Assembly (NCBI GenBank): GCA_033032865.1
Contig: JAWHQI010000329.1
Span: forward strand, 2,418,001-2,482,000
Source: Dactylorhiza incarnata
Taxonomy: Eukaryota; Streptophyta; Magnoliopsida; Asparagales; Orchidaceae
Direction: 5' to 3'
Length of the DNA: 64,000 nt
In this document: positions 1 to 10,997 of the stretch, piece by piece
Layout: the number at the start of each line of letters is the position of its first letter
How positions within the stretch are numbered: the stretch's first letter is position 1
The notes under the pieces: generated by a model
What the model was told of the DNA's origin: nothing
Database searches by the model: none
What the model saw: the letters and a program-made list of their open reading frames with translations, nothing else
Made by a program: the position numbers and the translations under genes

Positions 1-323
1 GCGTGATTGCAGTTTTGGAATGGTTCCGGGATCGCCATTGATGGAGCGTTTTTTATTAATGGAAACCTATTATCTCTCTGCCTCATTCATCGGATTTCTC
101 TCCATATATATTTTATATTCATGGTTGTTTTTGGCTAACGGCAGATATAAGGAAAAAATATATATATCTATATTTGATTCACGTGCATATAGAAGGTGTT
201 GTGCATTGCATGATATATAAATATATAGATTGGGCAGCCATCAAGTTTAGTTACCGTGAGAAGCCTCCAAGGAGAAAATACATCCATTCGTCAGAGAGGC
301 GTTCGGCGGCGGCGGTGCTGTTT

Positions 324-405
324 CCAGGCGGAGGCGATCCAGGCGGACGACTGTCCAGGCGGAGGCGATCCAGGCGGACGACTGTCCAGGCGGAGGTGAT
401 CCAGG
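324..405. repeat. 31-bp GC-rich tandem repeat, about 2.6 copies
   Basis: The motif CCAGGCGGAGGCGATCC followed by AGGCGGACGACTGT starts at 324, 355 and 386. The last copy is partial and has one change (GGTGATCC). It lies upstream of Copia-LTR-like sequence and may belong to that LTR. Overlapping short reading frames here are composition artefacts of GC-rich repeats. Confidence 0.75.
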
Positions 406-419
406 CGGCGGCGGCAGAA

Positions 420-895
420 GGTTGATCCCGGCGTGCGGCGGCGGCGGGACTTGGTCCCGGTGGCAGAGCGGCAGCGCACGACGGTCGTCCAGCGGAGGCG
501 ACGTGGTGGGGTCATCCAGAGCGGCAAGGCGGCGGTGGCAGCAGCGGTAGCAGGCGGCAGCGGCTCGGTTAGTGCCAGGGAGATATCGCCCGGTGATATC
601 TCCGGCGACATCCTCGGCGATAGCTCCAGAAGAAGTTCTGTTCTTGGTTTGTTTTGAATTATTTCAATTTGTACTCTTGTAACTCCTGATTTATAGTGGA
701 TTTGTTCGGCGCGCTCTCCCCGTGGAGTAGGAGTCCCATACTCCGAACCACGTAATCTTTTGTGTCGTCTGTGTATGGTAGAATCTCGTTCCGTATTTTA
801 TTTTGCGCGATACTGGTTCTTGCTCATTCGTAAAATTCCGTTGCTCTACCGCGGCTTAACTCGATCCGATTTCACAACAGATCCCTTCCAAGAAA
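420..895 (+). mobile_element. Copia-type LTR remnant (promoter-distal part)
   Basis: A GC-rich leader-like stretch (430-620) is followed by T-rich sequence and a block near 700-760. That block contains CTCCCCGTGGAGTAGG and later CCGAACCACGTAATC. Plant Ty1/Copia LTRs commonly carry a block of this type (CCCCGT/AGACGTAGG...GAACCACGTTAA) around the R/U5 junction. A similar block occurs at about 10495-10545, next to a recognisable Copia gag. No PBS, matching second LTR or target duplication was found, so boundaries are approximate. What is seen is the motif; the Copia assignment is inference. Confidence 0.4.
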
Positions 896-2143
896 TCCTC
901 CTCCGGTGATACTTGGCATGCCAGGTTCAATAATTTCTCGTGACTCTCGTTTGCAAAGGTTGATTCTAATTAATTAAGCTCTGTCAAATCTCGTGAACGC
1001 AAAATAATCAAAAACGATCGCATGATAATTCATGCGTAGAACATATGATTGCAAATTGTGTAAAATATGGTCGCAAAGTTAGCATAATATAGGCACCGGG
1101 ATATCAAATTTTAATATCTTGAAAATTATAAATGATATCCAGGAGATCATAATTGATCAACAACCTTGAACTGGTTATCGACGTCATGGGCAAATTTATA
1201 TCCGTGCATACAACATAGAAAGATCATATTTTATAACACAAGCGAACAATGAAAGGTGGTGTGCGGTTAGGCCACTCCACACGGGGTGTTGCTCGGCTAG
1301 TGGGGGGGGGGGGGGGGGGGGGGGGTGCGGTTAGGCCACTCCACCCATATGGGGGGTGAAACGTATTCTTGGCGGAGTGATTACACAGTTGAAATTTAAA
1401 TATCTATATATAATTTGTATTTGTTTACTTATATTATCATGATATTATTTTTACATTTTCTTTATATTATATATTTTAATAATAATAATAATAAGTTGAT
1501 TTATTTTGTTAAAGTGATATTTATATAAAAAAATTAAAGAATGTAAATTATGATATTTTTACGGTCATTCTAAGTACTATATTTTTACATCTTTTAAAAT
1601 AAAAGATTTGATAGCGAGAGAGAAGATAAAATTGAAAAGTTGATTGCATTTTTACTATTAATATAGTATTTATAAAATTGGAAAGTTGAATGTACACATC
1701 ATTTTGACATATACACAGACTATATAATTTTATTTATACACAACTCTAATCGCCAAACAAAAATATATAAAGAAATAAATAATTTATATAATCCACAATT
1801 ACAAAATGAGTAAGAAGAGGATGAAATTTTGTGTATGTTCAACCTCTATCAAATGTATATTGAGAGAGAGAGAGAGAGAATTTTCTGTGTGCTCATCGCA
1901 CCTAAGCAGAGTGCGCAAACCTATATTTCTTGCAAAATTACAGTTGTAACATAATTTACGGTTATAATGTACAAATCATTCCTGAATTTTCTGTGCGAGA
2001 TAGCAGTACATGTATCAGCCTCCGCCCTAGAATAGGAGAGGTTGGCCGACGGCGGAAACCGCCAGCTCCGGCCAGATGACTTGGAATAGGAGACGTTGTT
2101 CTTCTGGAATGGGGGCGAGGTTTTGGTACTGTCACGCGGATAT
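896..2143. other. AT-rich intergenic stretch with simple repeats
   Basis: No gene was recognised. It holds a run of 24 G at 1302-1325. The phrase GTGCGGTTAGGCCACTCCAC stands on both sides of the run (1261 and 1326). A short AAT-type run lies near 1475-1494 and a GA run at about 1862-1879. The sequence around 1921-2143 precedes the left edge of the duplicated host unit. Confidence 0.6.
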
Positions 2144-2448
2144 AGGGCGGAACACAGTCTTCGCCAAAAAGAGGAGTGAAGGGGGTGGGTGTCGCCGACA
2201 CACGGAAAATATTTAGTGAGATGGCCGGTCGTTGGGGCTAATTGCATTTAATTAAAAAATTGCATGTAAATTGTGAAACACTGATTCACCAACATAAAAA
2301 TATAGTTATAGTTATAGTTATATATATAAATAATTAAGCCATTATTATTATTACAATAATAACTTAGTCGACCCACGAGCTTGCGCGGAGATTTATTGTA
2401 CCCCAACATATATAACTATATAAATGGCTAATATTATGCAGCTGACGT

Positions 2449-3030
2449 CTAATTAATGTAGCAATTGTACTCCACGATGTTATAGCTGTTTGTGGGGTCA
2501 AAAGACAGGGTCCTAACCCGCACGTAGCCCGTCGCGAATCGGAACAACCCCGTCCCTCCGGTGATCGGCATCTCTCGCACTTTCAGCCTTAACTCGTTCC
2601 GTCCGACCACCGTCAGCGAGCTCCCTGCGAACTTGCCCACGGAGAAGGTAAGAGTCATGACCATAAGAAGCCCGACAGTCTCTTTATCCGCCGAGAGGTA
2701 TATCCCCTGGGACTTGCCGATGAGCATGGAAGAGCGGTTCGGGCCGATGGTGAGCGGGTCATCCATGACTCTCACGAGGCCAAAGTTGGTGGGGCTTTGG
2801 GTGGGACCCCGGGCGACCACCACCGCAGAAGGATCCAGGCCGCCGGAGGTGTCATGCCAGTAAAAGCGGAGTGGAAACCACGGCATCTTCACTTGTCCAG
2901 CTTGTTCTAGCTTTGCGCTTGGGAGGAGGATGTCGTCCGGCGGCCCGCCGCTGCCGGAGGCAGAAACCGCGGGAAGAAGGGAGAGGAGTGGGAGCAGGAA
3001 GAGGAGGAGTACTACTTTGACACTAGCCAT
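2449..3030 (-). CDS. Dirigent family protein, copy A (intact)
   Basis: This 193-residue single-exon ORF starts at an ATG (3028-3030) and ends with TAG. Residues 1-24 are a hydrophobic signal peptide, so the product should be secreted to the apoplast. Dirigent hallmarks follow in order: FYWHDTSGG (Asp60), VMDDPLTIGP (88-97), GKSQGIY (105-111), a beta-strand-rich core VGLLMVMTLTF (119-129), GSSLTVVGRNE (136-146), ITGGTGLFRFATGYV (156-170), and a C-terminal VEYNCY. Length matches the family (about 180-200). The family forms beta-barrel trimers that steer stereoselective coupling of phenoxy radicals in lignan or lignin-related metabolism; the substrate here cannot be told. One N-glycosylation sequon (Asn98-Arg-Ser) is visible. 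A TATA box sits about 40-55 bp upstream. The C-terminus (YNCYIN) is slightly short and unusual for the family. I am confident of the family, not of the pathway. Confidence 0.93.
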   Translation of the reverse strand: MASVKVVLLLFLLPLLSLLPAVSASGSGGPPDDILLPSAKLEQAGQVKMPWFPLRFYWHDTSGGLDPSAVVVARGPTQSPTNFGLVRVMDDPLTIGPNRSSMLIGKSQGIYLSADKETVGLLMVMTLTFSVGKFAGSSLTVVGRNELRLKVREMPITGGTGLFRFATGYVRVRTLSFDPTNSYNIVEYNCYIN

Positions 3031-3066
3031 TAATTACTCTGTTTGAACTGATCTACCCATGCATGC

Positions 3067-3086
3067 AGGATATATATATAAATAAG
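3067..3086 (-). promoter_or_regulatory. TATA box of dirigent copy A
   Basis: On the minus strand the sequence CTTATTTATATATATATCC lies about 40-55 bp before the ATG of the dirigent gene. It is followed by CATGCATG (an RY-type element, about 3058-3065). In copy B the corresponding TATA region has been split by the 32.8 kb insertion. Function is inferred from position and sequence. Confidence 0.6.
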
Positions 3087-4002
3087 AGCTAGGTTTTTGA
3101 AGTATAGTTTGTGAAGATACACACACATGCATATTAGCACGCCTGGGCCCATGCATGAGAAATGTGATCCACGTGTTTTCTTACGAATAACACCCCACTG
3201 ATCATGAGGAGGAAATATTTATGTCCCAAACCCGGTTACAACCGGGATAAATCCATCTCGATATAATTAATCCATCCGATTCAGAAGCATATGCATTTTA
3301 TAATGACTACGTTAGAAGAGCATATACTTTGGTATTCGAAAGTATTATGAAAATAAATGTCGAAAGATTAAGTTATTAACTTCTAGAAGGTATGTTTGTG
3401 ATCGAGAAGGGATTCTAGGGAAAGATGGTCGTGATCACAAAACAAATCGAGCCCGAGCCGATCAAGATGTGGTTGCTTAACCTTATCCCAGACTCATACG
3501 CAATATCTGTTTCAATTTCCTGAGCAACTGACATTTGTCTTTGTGATCGAATCATGTGCACAGTTGCTGATCGAATGATGTAGTTGATGATTATGCTCTT
3601 GCACAAACTCAGAAAACGACATATATTTTAGTGTCCCGATTGAGGATAGATGCTTATCAGTTTTTAGTACGTACACAAGTGAGCTAGATATCGGGTAAAC
3701 TATAAGGAAGGACACCTATCATGCTTTGATCATGCTTTGTGTTCTTGACATATGTGTGGCAGAATGCTCTAAAACACTTGGGTTATCTTCTAAAAGACGA
3801 ATCAAGATTTCGTACAGATTTCTCAGCTTGTGTTTATCAGTATGATGACGCAAAATACGAGCCAAAAATTATATGAAAAAAATATGTGCGCAAATGAGAT
3901 ATCGGGTAAACTATAAGGAAATAATTATTACATTAAACGTAATTAATAAATGTATTTAATTTATTTGATTTAATGAAATTTGGGCAATATTAATATAAAT
4001 TA

Positions 4003-4235
4003 TAATTAATAAATTAATTTTGTAAGTATTATACGGATTTAATTCATATGATCGAATGAGTTTTGGGCGACAATAATAAAAAATGTAATTAATAAATTAA
4101 TTTTGTAAGTAATATATACGTATTTAATTCATATGATCGGATGAATTTTGGGCTGCAATAATACAAATTCGAATTAATAAACTAATTTTGTAAGTAATAT
4201 AGGGCTATATATATTAATAAAAATTGTAATTAATA
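4003..4235. repeat. Tandem repeat, about 85-bp unit, nearly 3 copies
   Basis: The phrase AATTAATAAATTAATTTTGT recurs at about 4003, 4086 and 4172. Each is followed by AAGTA, ATTTAATTCATATGATCG, then TTTTGGGC. The last copy is partial. It lies in the part of copy A absent from copy B. Confidence 0.75.
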
Positions 4236-6202
4236 AATTAATTTTATATTATATAAGAAGAGGAATTTTCAGTAGATGCTTGGGAGTGGATTGAATGTGA
4301 GAGTTATTAATTAGAAGGGTAATGAAATATGCATATTCATAGCGGAAATATTTACTTACCAAACCCTATTACAATCGGGATGAAAAAAATATTTCATCAA
4401 AACCGGAGGATATTCCAAATTTACCGGAGGATATTCCGCATTTACAGATGACGTCATTTTGGTGGGAGTTCTACCGGTGCCGGCACTTGCTTATCTTTTA
4501 GTGTGACAACAACAATAATTCAATTATCGTAGAGTGTTTTGTTTGACGCGGTGTTTTTGTTCCGATGAGTTTGGCGTAACAATGATTACGACCACCACGA
4601 AGATAAGAAAGCTAATTTTGAACATAAAATTGGATGAAGTTCCTTAAGTGAGGTCTGACGCTCACGAAAGGTGGTAAATAACCACCGCGTTCATGACCGA
4701 CACCACCATACGCCCCTGGAAATTGGAATGAAGCAGCATGTGATCAAGGATGAAGCTCTGCTAATTATAAATCTCATGATTCACGCTGCGACAATGTCAC
4801 CATCACAGCTAAAGGCAATGGACCGCTGAATTAATTAGGGGGTAGGCGTTTGAGAGCGGAGTTAGGCGGATGGGATCAAGGGTTCAGTAAATAAGAAAAG
4901 GGTTCAGGAAATAAATTGGAAGAAGAACTAAATTGGTCAATAATAGTATGAGTGACCCCAGTCTCACTGTCATCAGGTTTCACAAAGGAATCATTGTCGA
5001 CCAAAATTAAATCACAGGAAAAAGATGATGAGTTGTAATTTCTCCTCCGGTGATGAGATATGAACCTCTTCCCTAGGGAAAATATCCTCCTTAGTGTAAC
5101 TCAGGACAACTTCGGGTTCTATAGGCTCCTCCTGCAAAACTAGATAATCGACAAGATCAAAAGACACATGCACTACAACATTTTAGTCCTACAATAACAT
5201 ATTTTCAAATAAGCGACCGCAATTGCTTCAGTTTAAATAAAAAATAGCTTTGTCCAATCCAGGAAAATCAAGTGTGCAGTATGAACCAATTACATATATC
5301 CTTTAAACAAAAAAATCGCATGAAAAGATATAACCAAAGAGAACATCTGTAATTAAACTTTCACTGGAGTTCATTACTAAATTTAAGCCTCGTTAAACAA
5401 GAGGAATTGCTGCAATTTATAATAGAAACTCAGAAGTGTTTTAAATTTCACTGGAAGAAAGAATCACGTCAACTGCGAAAAGAAAATTTTTGATACAAGG
5501 AAAGAACTTTGGGCATTGTCCCTTCAAGATCTGGGCAAGATACCGCAGAAAGTCTCCAAAATGAGGGCATTTTCTCCCATCCTCCCAAGCCTCAAAGCAA
5601 TCTGATAACAAAAATTTATGTCCCAAAGTATTCAAATGCACCGACAAACTGATTATAAATGTCTAAAATATTAGTTATCTTGCTTGTCCTGGAAATTTTT
5701 CTTATTCCAAACTTCTTCAAATTCTGAAGAAATGTATACATTCAAAAAGACAATGGATAAATCACTTAAACCTTTAGAAATAGTTCACCTCAATGATAAA
5801 TGAATGCTCTCAGTTACTTTTGCTCTTAAGATATAAACCAAACCCATAACCTGAACAAAAAATGTAGAAGAATGTGAGAAGAAGAATGGAAAACGTCCAT
5901 ATGACATAGACAAATAAATAAACAAAACCCTAGGAATTTGCTCATAATTTAATCCATCAACAATAACACAAACTGATGATTAACAAGTATATACTAAAAA
6001 TTCAACTATTTCCCGGTGACAAATTGATTTATCGCTAGTCTTCCAGAATTCAAACTGACTGTTCCACGCTAAAGGGTTCGAGTCAAAGTTCGAATGAGCA
6101 AAATCGTTATCAATAATCACTCTAAGGCCCTAGACAAATTATTTGCAATCAATGAATTATAAAATAGGACTACTTTGGATTGTCTCTAACACTGCTAAAC
6201 AA

Positions 6203-6203
<1 letters not shown>

Positions 6204-6256
<53 letters not shown>
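6204..6256. repeat. TA dinucleotide microsatellite
   Basis: About 26 consecutive TA steps follow CTAAACAAG. At the matching place in copy B (near 50445) the same flank is followed by only three or four TA steps and then ATTAATAATGACTTA. The tract has therefore expanded in copy A or contracted in copy B since the duplication. Confidence 0.9.
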
Positions 6257-6262
<6 letters not shown>

Positions 6263-6799
6263 CGACTTATCACAACGTCTGATCCTCTCGTTGTAACAAC
6301 ATTTAAAACCAAAAATATTCAAACATAGAAAAACAAAATTTCTTTACCCTTACATTTTCATGGTCTCCTCATTTCCTCTCCTTCAAACAAAACAAGTCTT
6401 AAAAGCCACTACCGATGCTTGAAACATTAGAAAACAGTATTATCCGTCACATGAATAGTCACCAAGCGTTGTGCAGAATGACAATTTCTTCAAGAATTAG
6501 AAAATGAAATCACCAAAAACCCATAAATATGTAACATCCCGATTCGAGCTAGACCCCTTGTGCGCGTTTTTTTTGAGTCGAGCGAGTTGACTCGAGCTCG
6601 TGGTGTATTGGGGGCCCGACTTGCACCTGAGCCGGAGGAGTGCACTCGACGAACGCGGCGAATACCATTTCTATTCATTGTCTCGATGTTTGCTGTATCG
6701 GGATCCGAGCTGTCCGGAGAGTATAATTTGAGCAATAAAACTCGAAGGAGGCGTACCGCTTTGAAGGAATTATAGTGCGTACGTTAGCTCAAATGACAC

Positions 6800-7135
6800 G
6801 GTCTGCGAATAGCATATTTATCCAAAAGGCGATATGCAGCAGACGGTCTCGGTATTCACCCCAGTCAGTTTTGTTAGACCCGTGAAGCCTATACGAGTTC
6901 AGCAAAACTGTCCGCGCTCGATTCTGATGAGAATCGGCGAATTTATTAATGTGGTCTGCGTATAGCATATTTATCCAAAAGGCGATATGCAGCAGACGGT
7001 CTCGGTATTCACCCCAGTCAGTTTTGTTAGACTCGTGAAGCCTATACGAGTTCAACAAAACTGTCCGCGCTCGATTCTGATGAGAATCAGCGAATTTATT
7101 AATGTGGTCTGCGTATAGCATATTTATCCAAAATG
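6800..7135. repeat. 153-bp tandem repeat inside the solo LTR, about 2.2 copies
   Basis: GGTCTGCG followed by ATAGCATATTTATCC occurs at 6800, 6953 and 7106. The first two units are almost identical over their whole length. The third runs about 30 bp and then diverges. An AAT/ATT-rich simple repeat lies further on at about 7424-7475. Confidence 0.85.
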
Positions 7136-7442
7136 GTGAAATTGACCAAACGACCTCACAATTGACCCCAGTCGGTCTTGTTAGACTTGTAACAATAGTA
7201 CGAGTTCAACGAATTTATCCGTTTGCGATTCCGACGTCGTTTGAAGGAGTTTCGACGTTTAAGTCAAATTGTGCCGCAAACGCTCCGGGGAGCGTAAAAT
7301 AGGCAAACGAACTCGGATTGGATCGTGGTCTGTTCCGATAGATGCGTATCGGCGAGACGGTCGTAACGAGCCCGTCTGGGATAAATTCCGAGCATTCTAG
7401 AGCGTTGCGCGAGCGTTTAATTGCATTAATAATAATAATAAT

Positions 7443-7477
<35 letters not shown>

Positions 7478-7809
7478 ATATATATTATATATATATACAC
7501 GTTATAAGCTTAAGTTAGAAAAAAAACCTTACCCGATCTCTTCCCAGCGCCGTCAAGCTCTCCCCACCATGGCCGACGCCAAGCTTGCTCCCCCCATCTT
7601 CGACGCACCTCCTCACGGCAAGCTTTTCCCTCCGGCGAAGCCAAGCTCCGGTGAGCTCTCCTTCCGGCATCTCCTCTCCATGGATCGAGCTCGTCCCTCT
7701 CCTCCAACCGAGCCTGCATCTCTGACGATGTTTTCTCCGGCGAGCTCTCCATGGCCAAATCTCTCCTCTCCTCTCCCATGGCAGCACAGCCGATGTCGCT
7801 TCTGATGGG

Positions 7810-8323
7810 TACCACAAATTCAAGGGGGATGTTAAGCTGATGAGTGAAACAGGGCTCGATGGCTATAGATTCTCCCTCTCTTGGTCAAGGATACTACCTA
7901 ATGGGAGAGGAGCAGTGAATCCTAAAGGCATCCAGTACTACAGCAATGTAATTGATGAGCTTGTCAAACATGGGTTTGAGCCACATGTAACCCTGCCATT
8001 ATGATTTTCCTCAAATATTTGTTGATGAATATGGAGGATGGCTAAGTCCAAGAATGATCGATGACTTCAGATATTTTGCTGATGTGAGCTTCAAAGCATT
8101 TGGAGACAGAGTCTCTCATTGGACAACAATGAACGAGCCCAATGTGGTCGCATTGTACGGCTACGATTATGGAATTGTGCCTCCGCAGCGATGCTCGAAG
8201 GGATTCAATCCACATGGTCTTTTATGCAAAGAAGGAAATTCAAGCACAGAGCCATACATTGTTGTCCATAACATGATACTCGCACATTCTGCGGCGGTTG
8301 AAGTTTACAGAAGTAAATATCAG
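7810..8323 (+). pseudogene. Beta-glucosidase (GH1) cDNA-like fragment captured in an LTR
   Basis: Translation from 7810 gives GH1 sequence in order: a [20 protein letters not shown] block, a [11 protein letters not shown] block, then [17 protein letters not shown] 2-base loss near 7996 shifts the frame and creates a TGA at 8002-8004. GH1 sequence resumes in another frame with DEYGGWLSPRMIDDF, then SHWTTMNEPNVVALYGYD, which holds the acid/base Glu of the TxNEP motif (near 8138), and ends at KYQ (8323). About 170 codons of a protein usually near 500 are present; the nucleophile half is missing. Plant GH1 genes are normally intron-rich, but this segment shows none, which suggests capture from a spliced RNA (inference). 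The downstream reading frame to 8536 is LTR sequence. Confidence 0.85.
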
Positions 8324-8398
8324 GACCCCTTTATTCAGCCTTGGCCAACTGCCGTCATGCCACGGAGGAGACCGCCGCGATCGTCGACCGAAAATCAG

Positions 8399-8400
8399 GT
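8399..8400 (+). promoter_or_regulatory. Splice-donor-like site in the solo LTR
   Basis: AAATCAG followed by GTGAGC is a good 5' splice-site match. A pyrimidine-rich stretch and GGTGCTAGT come next. The same arrangement recurs in the LTRs at 53560 and 61798 and, with a GC donor, on the minus strand at 39121. Use as a donor is inference. Confidence 0.4.
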
Positions 8401-8774
8401 GAGCTTCCTCCCCTCTCCCTTGGTGCTAGTTTCCAAGATCACACTAGGTGAGATATCGATCTCAAAAGAGTCGATTGGAGAGCAAGCCGTGAAGAGACGG
8501 CCTGAAATAAATGTTCCGGCCACTTCCGACCGCTAACACGTCACCCGTCGATGTACCTCAAAGCGAGGAAGGTGGTGGCGGAGTTAGTCGGTCGGTTTGG
8601 GGTTTTTGGTGGCCGACGAAGAGATGTGTTACTCCAGGTCGGGCAAATCACAAGCCCCAGGCTGGAGGAAAAAGATGACAGGATGTTGTCCGTTCAACTT
8701 TTAGATCCGTGCAGTTTTTAATATAAATAATGTTCACAAAATCTGTCTAATGCGCGCGGCTGGCTTCGATCCTC

Positions 8775-9300
8775 TTTTTAGGCATGTTCTAGCTGGATCC
8801 AGGCCTTGGGCTCAACATAAACGTTGTAGCCCTCGGAAAGACCTCTCCAGCGACTGGTTGTGCGTTTTCTGGGGAGCTCTGTAGCTCCCTCAAAGTGCAA
8901 TCGAAATTGGCTGTTCAGAAGTTGGTCCTGTCTAGTACAGGACAGCTTGCTGTCCAGGTAGCTACTGCTGAGTTCAAGTCCAGTTTTGGACATGTTCCAG
9001 CAAGATCCAGGCTTTGGACTCAACATCAAAGTTGTAGCCCTTGAAGAGAGCTTTCCAACGATAGGTTACACGTTTTCTAGGGTGACCTGTAGCTCTCTAG
9101 ATGTCCAGTCGAGTGGACTGTCCAGAGAATTAAATCAGGATTTTGTGCTCTGTTTTCTGTCCAGATTTGGGCTGTTGACTTCAATGAGGATTTTGGGTAT
9201 GAAACACTAAGTTCTGGGTTTTGTGATAAACATAAAAGTTGTAGCTCTTCTTCTTAGCTTTCCAGATTGGGGTTAATCATATTTTTTGGTTGAGTAGAGC
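8775..9300. repeat. Diverged tandem repeats in the solo LTR
   Basis: Three related blocks start near 8783, 8993 and 9215. Each contains ATGTTCNAG-like text, GATCCAGGC, CAACATNAAANTTGTAGC, then CTTTCCAN and a TTTTCT box. They are diverged and recognisable only by ordered short phrases. No coding capacity is evident. Confidence 0.45.
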
Positions 9301-9915
9301 TTTCTGAATGTCTGTTTTACTGAACAGTGTCGTATCACACTCGATTACGGTAATTTATGAATATCTCCCAAAATATTGCTTCGACGCTCATGAAAATTGG
9401 TGGAGTGATTACTATCATGATTATAATCATCCTTGTGAAGTTTTGTAACTTTTGGGTGCGTCATTTTTAAAGTTATTAATCTTCCGTTGAATGTCTTAAC
9501 TGTGGTGTAAATGCTAAGTCGGAAGCTCGGATAAATTAAAGTCATATACGAATCATGTTATAGATGATGAGGCGGGTGAGTGTTTTGAGATGTAGCCCTT
9601 GGGGCATTTAGCTGATTACTCTGATGATTTGCAGGAGCTTGTGTAGCTTCCTGTCTTTCTTATACTCTGATTTGGACATTATTACTTATTGTGAATATTT
9701 GGCTTTTAATACTTTCTTTCATTGTTGGGTTGGCGCTGTGTAGTTGGTTTGGCCGGCAGGATAGGCGTCTTGTGGGGGAGGCTAGCTCGTGTGCTGGCGC
9801 TTCCATAAGGCGGCTGTCCTGGGCATAAGATTCCCCTCGGCCGTGTTGTGTGTTCCGGGAGGGGGATCTTACAAATAAATGAACCAATATCAAAAGATCA
9901 AACCTGTGAGAGAGA

Positions 9916-10027
9916 TCAATCGCGCTCGACGCCGAGAATCTTTGCGGTGAGATCCCAGGTAACGATAGCAGCGGCATTTGCGGGAAATGCTCGGGCAAAT
10001 GCTGGTCCAAGACCCGCATAACATCCG
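9916..10027 (-). pseudogene. Last exon of a mitochondrial carrier (SLC25) gene, copy A
   Basis: On the minus strand, 36 codons plus TGA read GCYAGLGPAFARAFPANA followed by AAIVTWDLTAKILGVERD. The pattern GLGPAxARAFPANAA...E/D is the sixth transmembrane helix region of mitochondrial carrier proteins (for example carnitine/acylcarnitine-type carriers). An AG immediately precedes the first base (10028-10029), so 10027 is a plausible exon start in phase 1. Upstream exons should lie at higher coordinates. They are absent: Copia-like sequence starts by about 10094. I therefore call it an orphan exon. The same exon occurs in copy B with conservative changes. The specific carrier cannot be named from 36 residues. 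Confidence 0.65.
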
Positions 10028-10093
10028 CTTTGTGAACGCAGCAGCAGCGAGCGGTTTGGGTTTAACGTGTCCAGTTCAAGTTGGGTTACAAAC

Positions 10094-10660
10094 ATGTGTG
10101 AGGTTCTACTAGGAGAAATTTAATTAGCTTTAAATTGATATAGGACAGAACCCGGTTCCTTCCTATTCATTTGCTTAAATAAGTGGCTGTGAGTTTTCCT
10201 ATTAATTAATTTAATTAATTTTGGGAAACGTGCCTTTCTAAAAGGGTGTTGCACGTGAGAGTGAAATGGTCCCGGTTTTCTAAGTGGTGGAGTTTTTTCT
10301 TTGCCTTTTTTTTGGGTTCCTGTGCGGAAGTTTGGAGAAGAAGGGTCTTGATCGGCCTGTGCTAGAGTCGTATTTTGACATATACGAGAAAGGTTGCCAA
10401 GGATCTACGGAACTTCCGTTTGTGTGGAGTTAGTGGGCGGGATCTTTCACATGTGAGGGCTGCTGCTGCTGTTGGTTTGCATTTCTCTTCCCTCCTCCCC
10501 GCAGACGTAGGCTTTTCTCTTGCCGAACTGCGTTAACAACCCGGTCTCTAAATTGCTCTGTGTTTATGATTTGATTTCCGCTGTGATTGTGTGTTTGGTA
10601 TTGCGACTGCTTGTGTTGTTGGTATTGCGATTGCTTGTGTTGTTGGACTAATTGCAGGCG
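10094..10660 (+). mobile_element. Copia LTR remnant between the two duplicated copies
   Basis: Sequence from TGTGTGAGGTTCTACTAGG (about 10094) through CCCCGCAGACGTAGGC and TGCCGAACTGCGTTAAC (about 10498-10537) has the order of a plant Copia LTR. T-rich sequence and a duplicated phrase, GTGTTGTTGGTATTGCGA, follow (near 10590-10640). A Copia gag fragment stands 60 bp downstream. No clean PBS and no 3' LTR were found. The ends are approximate. Confidence 0.5.
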
Positions 10661-10720
10661 ATTTAATTACTACAAGATGAACCGGAGGAGGCAGTTGAGT
10701 CTGAGAATTGTCCGGAAGGG

Positions 10721-10997
10721 ATGACCGAGAAAACGTGGTTGAAGATGAACCGGAGTGCTTGCGGTTTGATCCGTAATTGTGTGACACAGGATATCAAGTA
10801 TGACATCATGACAGAAACTTCAGCGATAAAGATGTGGGGATTCTTGGAGAGCAAGTACATGACAAAGAGTGTGAAGAATAGACTTCACATGAAGCGTCGT
10901 CTCTACAGATTTACAATGCGCAAGGGTGCTTCTATTGATGATCATTTGAATGAATTTACTTTATTGCTTGCGGATCTATTCAATTTGGATGAGGAAA
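10721..10997 (+). pseudogene. Truncated Ty1/Copia gag
   Basis: About 92 codons starting at an ATG read as the N-terminal region of Copia Gag (UBN2 / gag-polypeptide type). They include the blocks SAKKMW-like (SAIKMWGFLESKYM), NRLHMKRRLYRFTM and SIDDHLNEFTLLLADL. The fragment stops where copy B of the segmental duplication begins (about 11025), so the rest of gag, protease, integrase and RT are absent. The frame then runs on into unrelated sequence to 11104. It marks the junction between the two copies. Confidence 0.8.

Larger units (their letters stand above)
3087..6529. other. AT-rich host spacer upstream of dirigent copy A
   Basis: No complete gene was recognised in this 3.4 kb stretch. 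The first 110 bp and about 4320-4875 have counterparts in copy B (44872-45815), as does 5730-6529. The parts 3195-4320 and 4876-5725 have no counterpart in copy B, so they were either gained in A or lost in B. Tandem repeats (4003-4235) and a TA microsatellite (6204-6256) are listed separately. Confidence 0.6.
6530..9873 (+). mobile_element. Solo LTR of a Tekay/Del-like element, carrying host DNA
   Basis: The element begins TGTAACATCCC and ends GGGGGATCTTACA, the same termini as the two chromoviruses in this window (TGTAACATCC...GGTCTTACA). It is flanked by AATA at 6526-6529 and 9874-9877 (or AAATA if one terminal A is shared). The empty site is visible in copy B near 51375, where CCATAAATAAATGAA runs uninterrupted. 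Near the 3' end the phrase GGCCGGCAGGATAGGCGT resembles the chromovirus LTR end at about 58044. No second LTR, PBS or pol is present, so it is a solo LTR or a tiny derivative. It contains 153-bp repeats, a beta-glucosidase fragment and a splice-donor-like site. Confidence 0.8.
2144..10027. repeat. Segmental duplication, copy A (host unit of about 4.5 kb plus a solo LTR)
   Basis: Copy A and copy B (11025-51533) share these blocks in the same order and direction: a left-edge block starting AGGGCGGAACAC (2144 and 11025), the dirigent ORF, the sequence upstream of it (3071-4875 against 44859-45815), the block 5730-6529 against 49955-51375, and the mitochondrial-carrier exon (9916-10027 against 51422-51533). 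Copy A is interrupted only by the solo LTR at 6530-9873. Homology stops at the inner edge of the carrier exon. The collinearity is seen directly; tandem duplication is the simplest reading. Confidence 0.85.

Noticed and set aside
5441..5647. Minus-strand frame with a CFEAWEDGRKCPHFGDFLRY stretch that looks protein-like
   Set aside because: The composition is gene-like and a TTATCAG acceptor precedes it, but I do not recognise the family, no clear donor follows, and the block is absent from copy B. It may be a stray exon; support is too weak to annotate.
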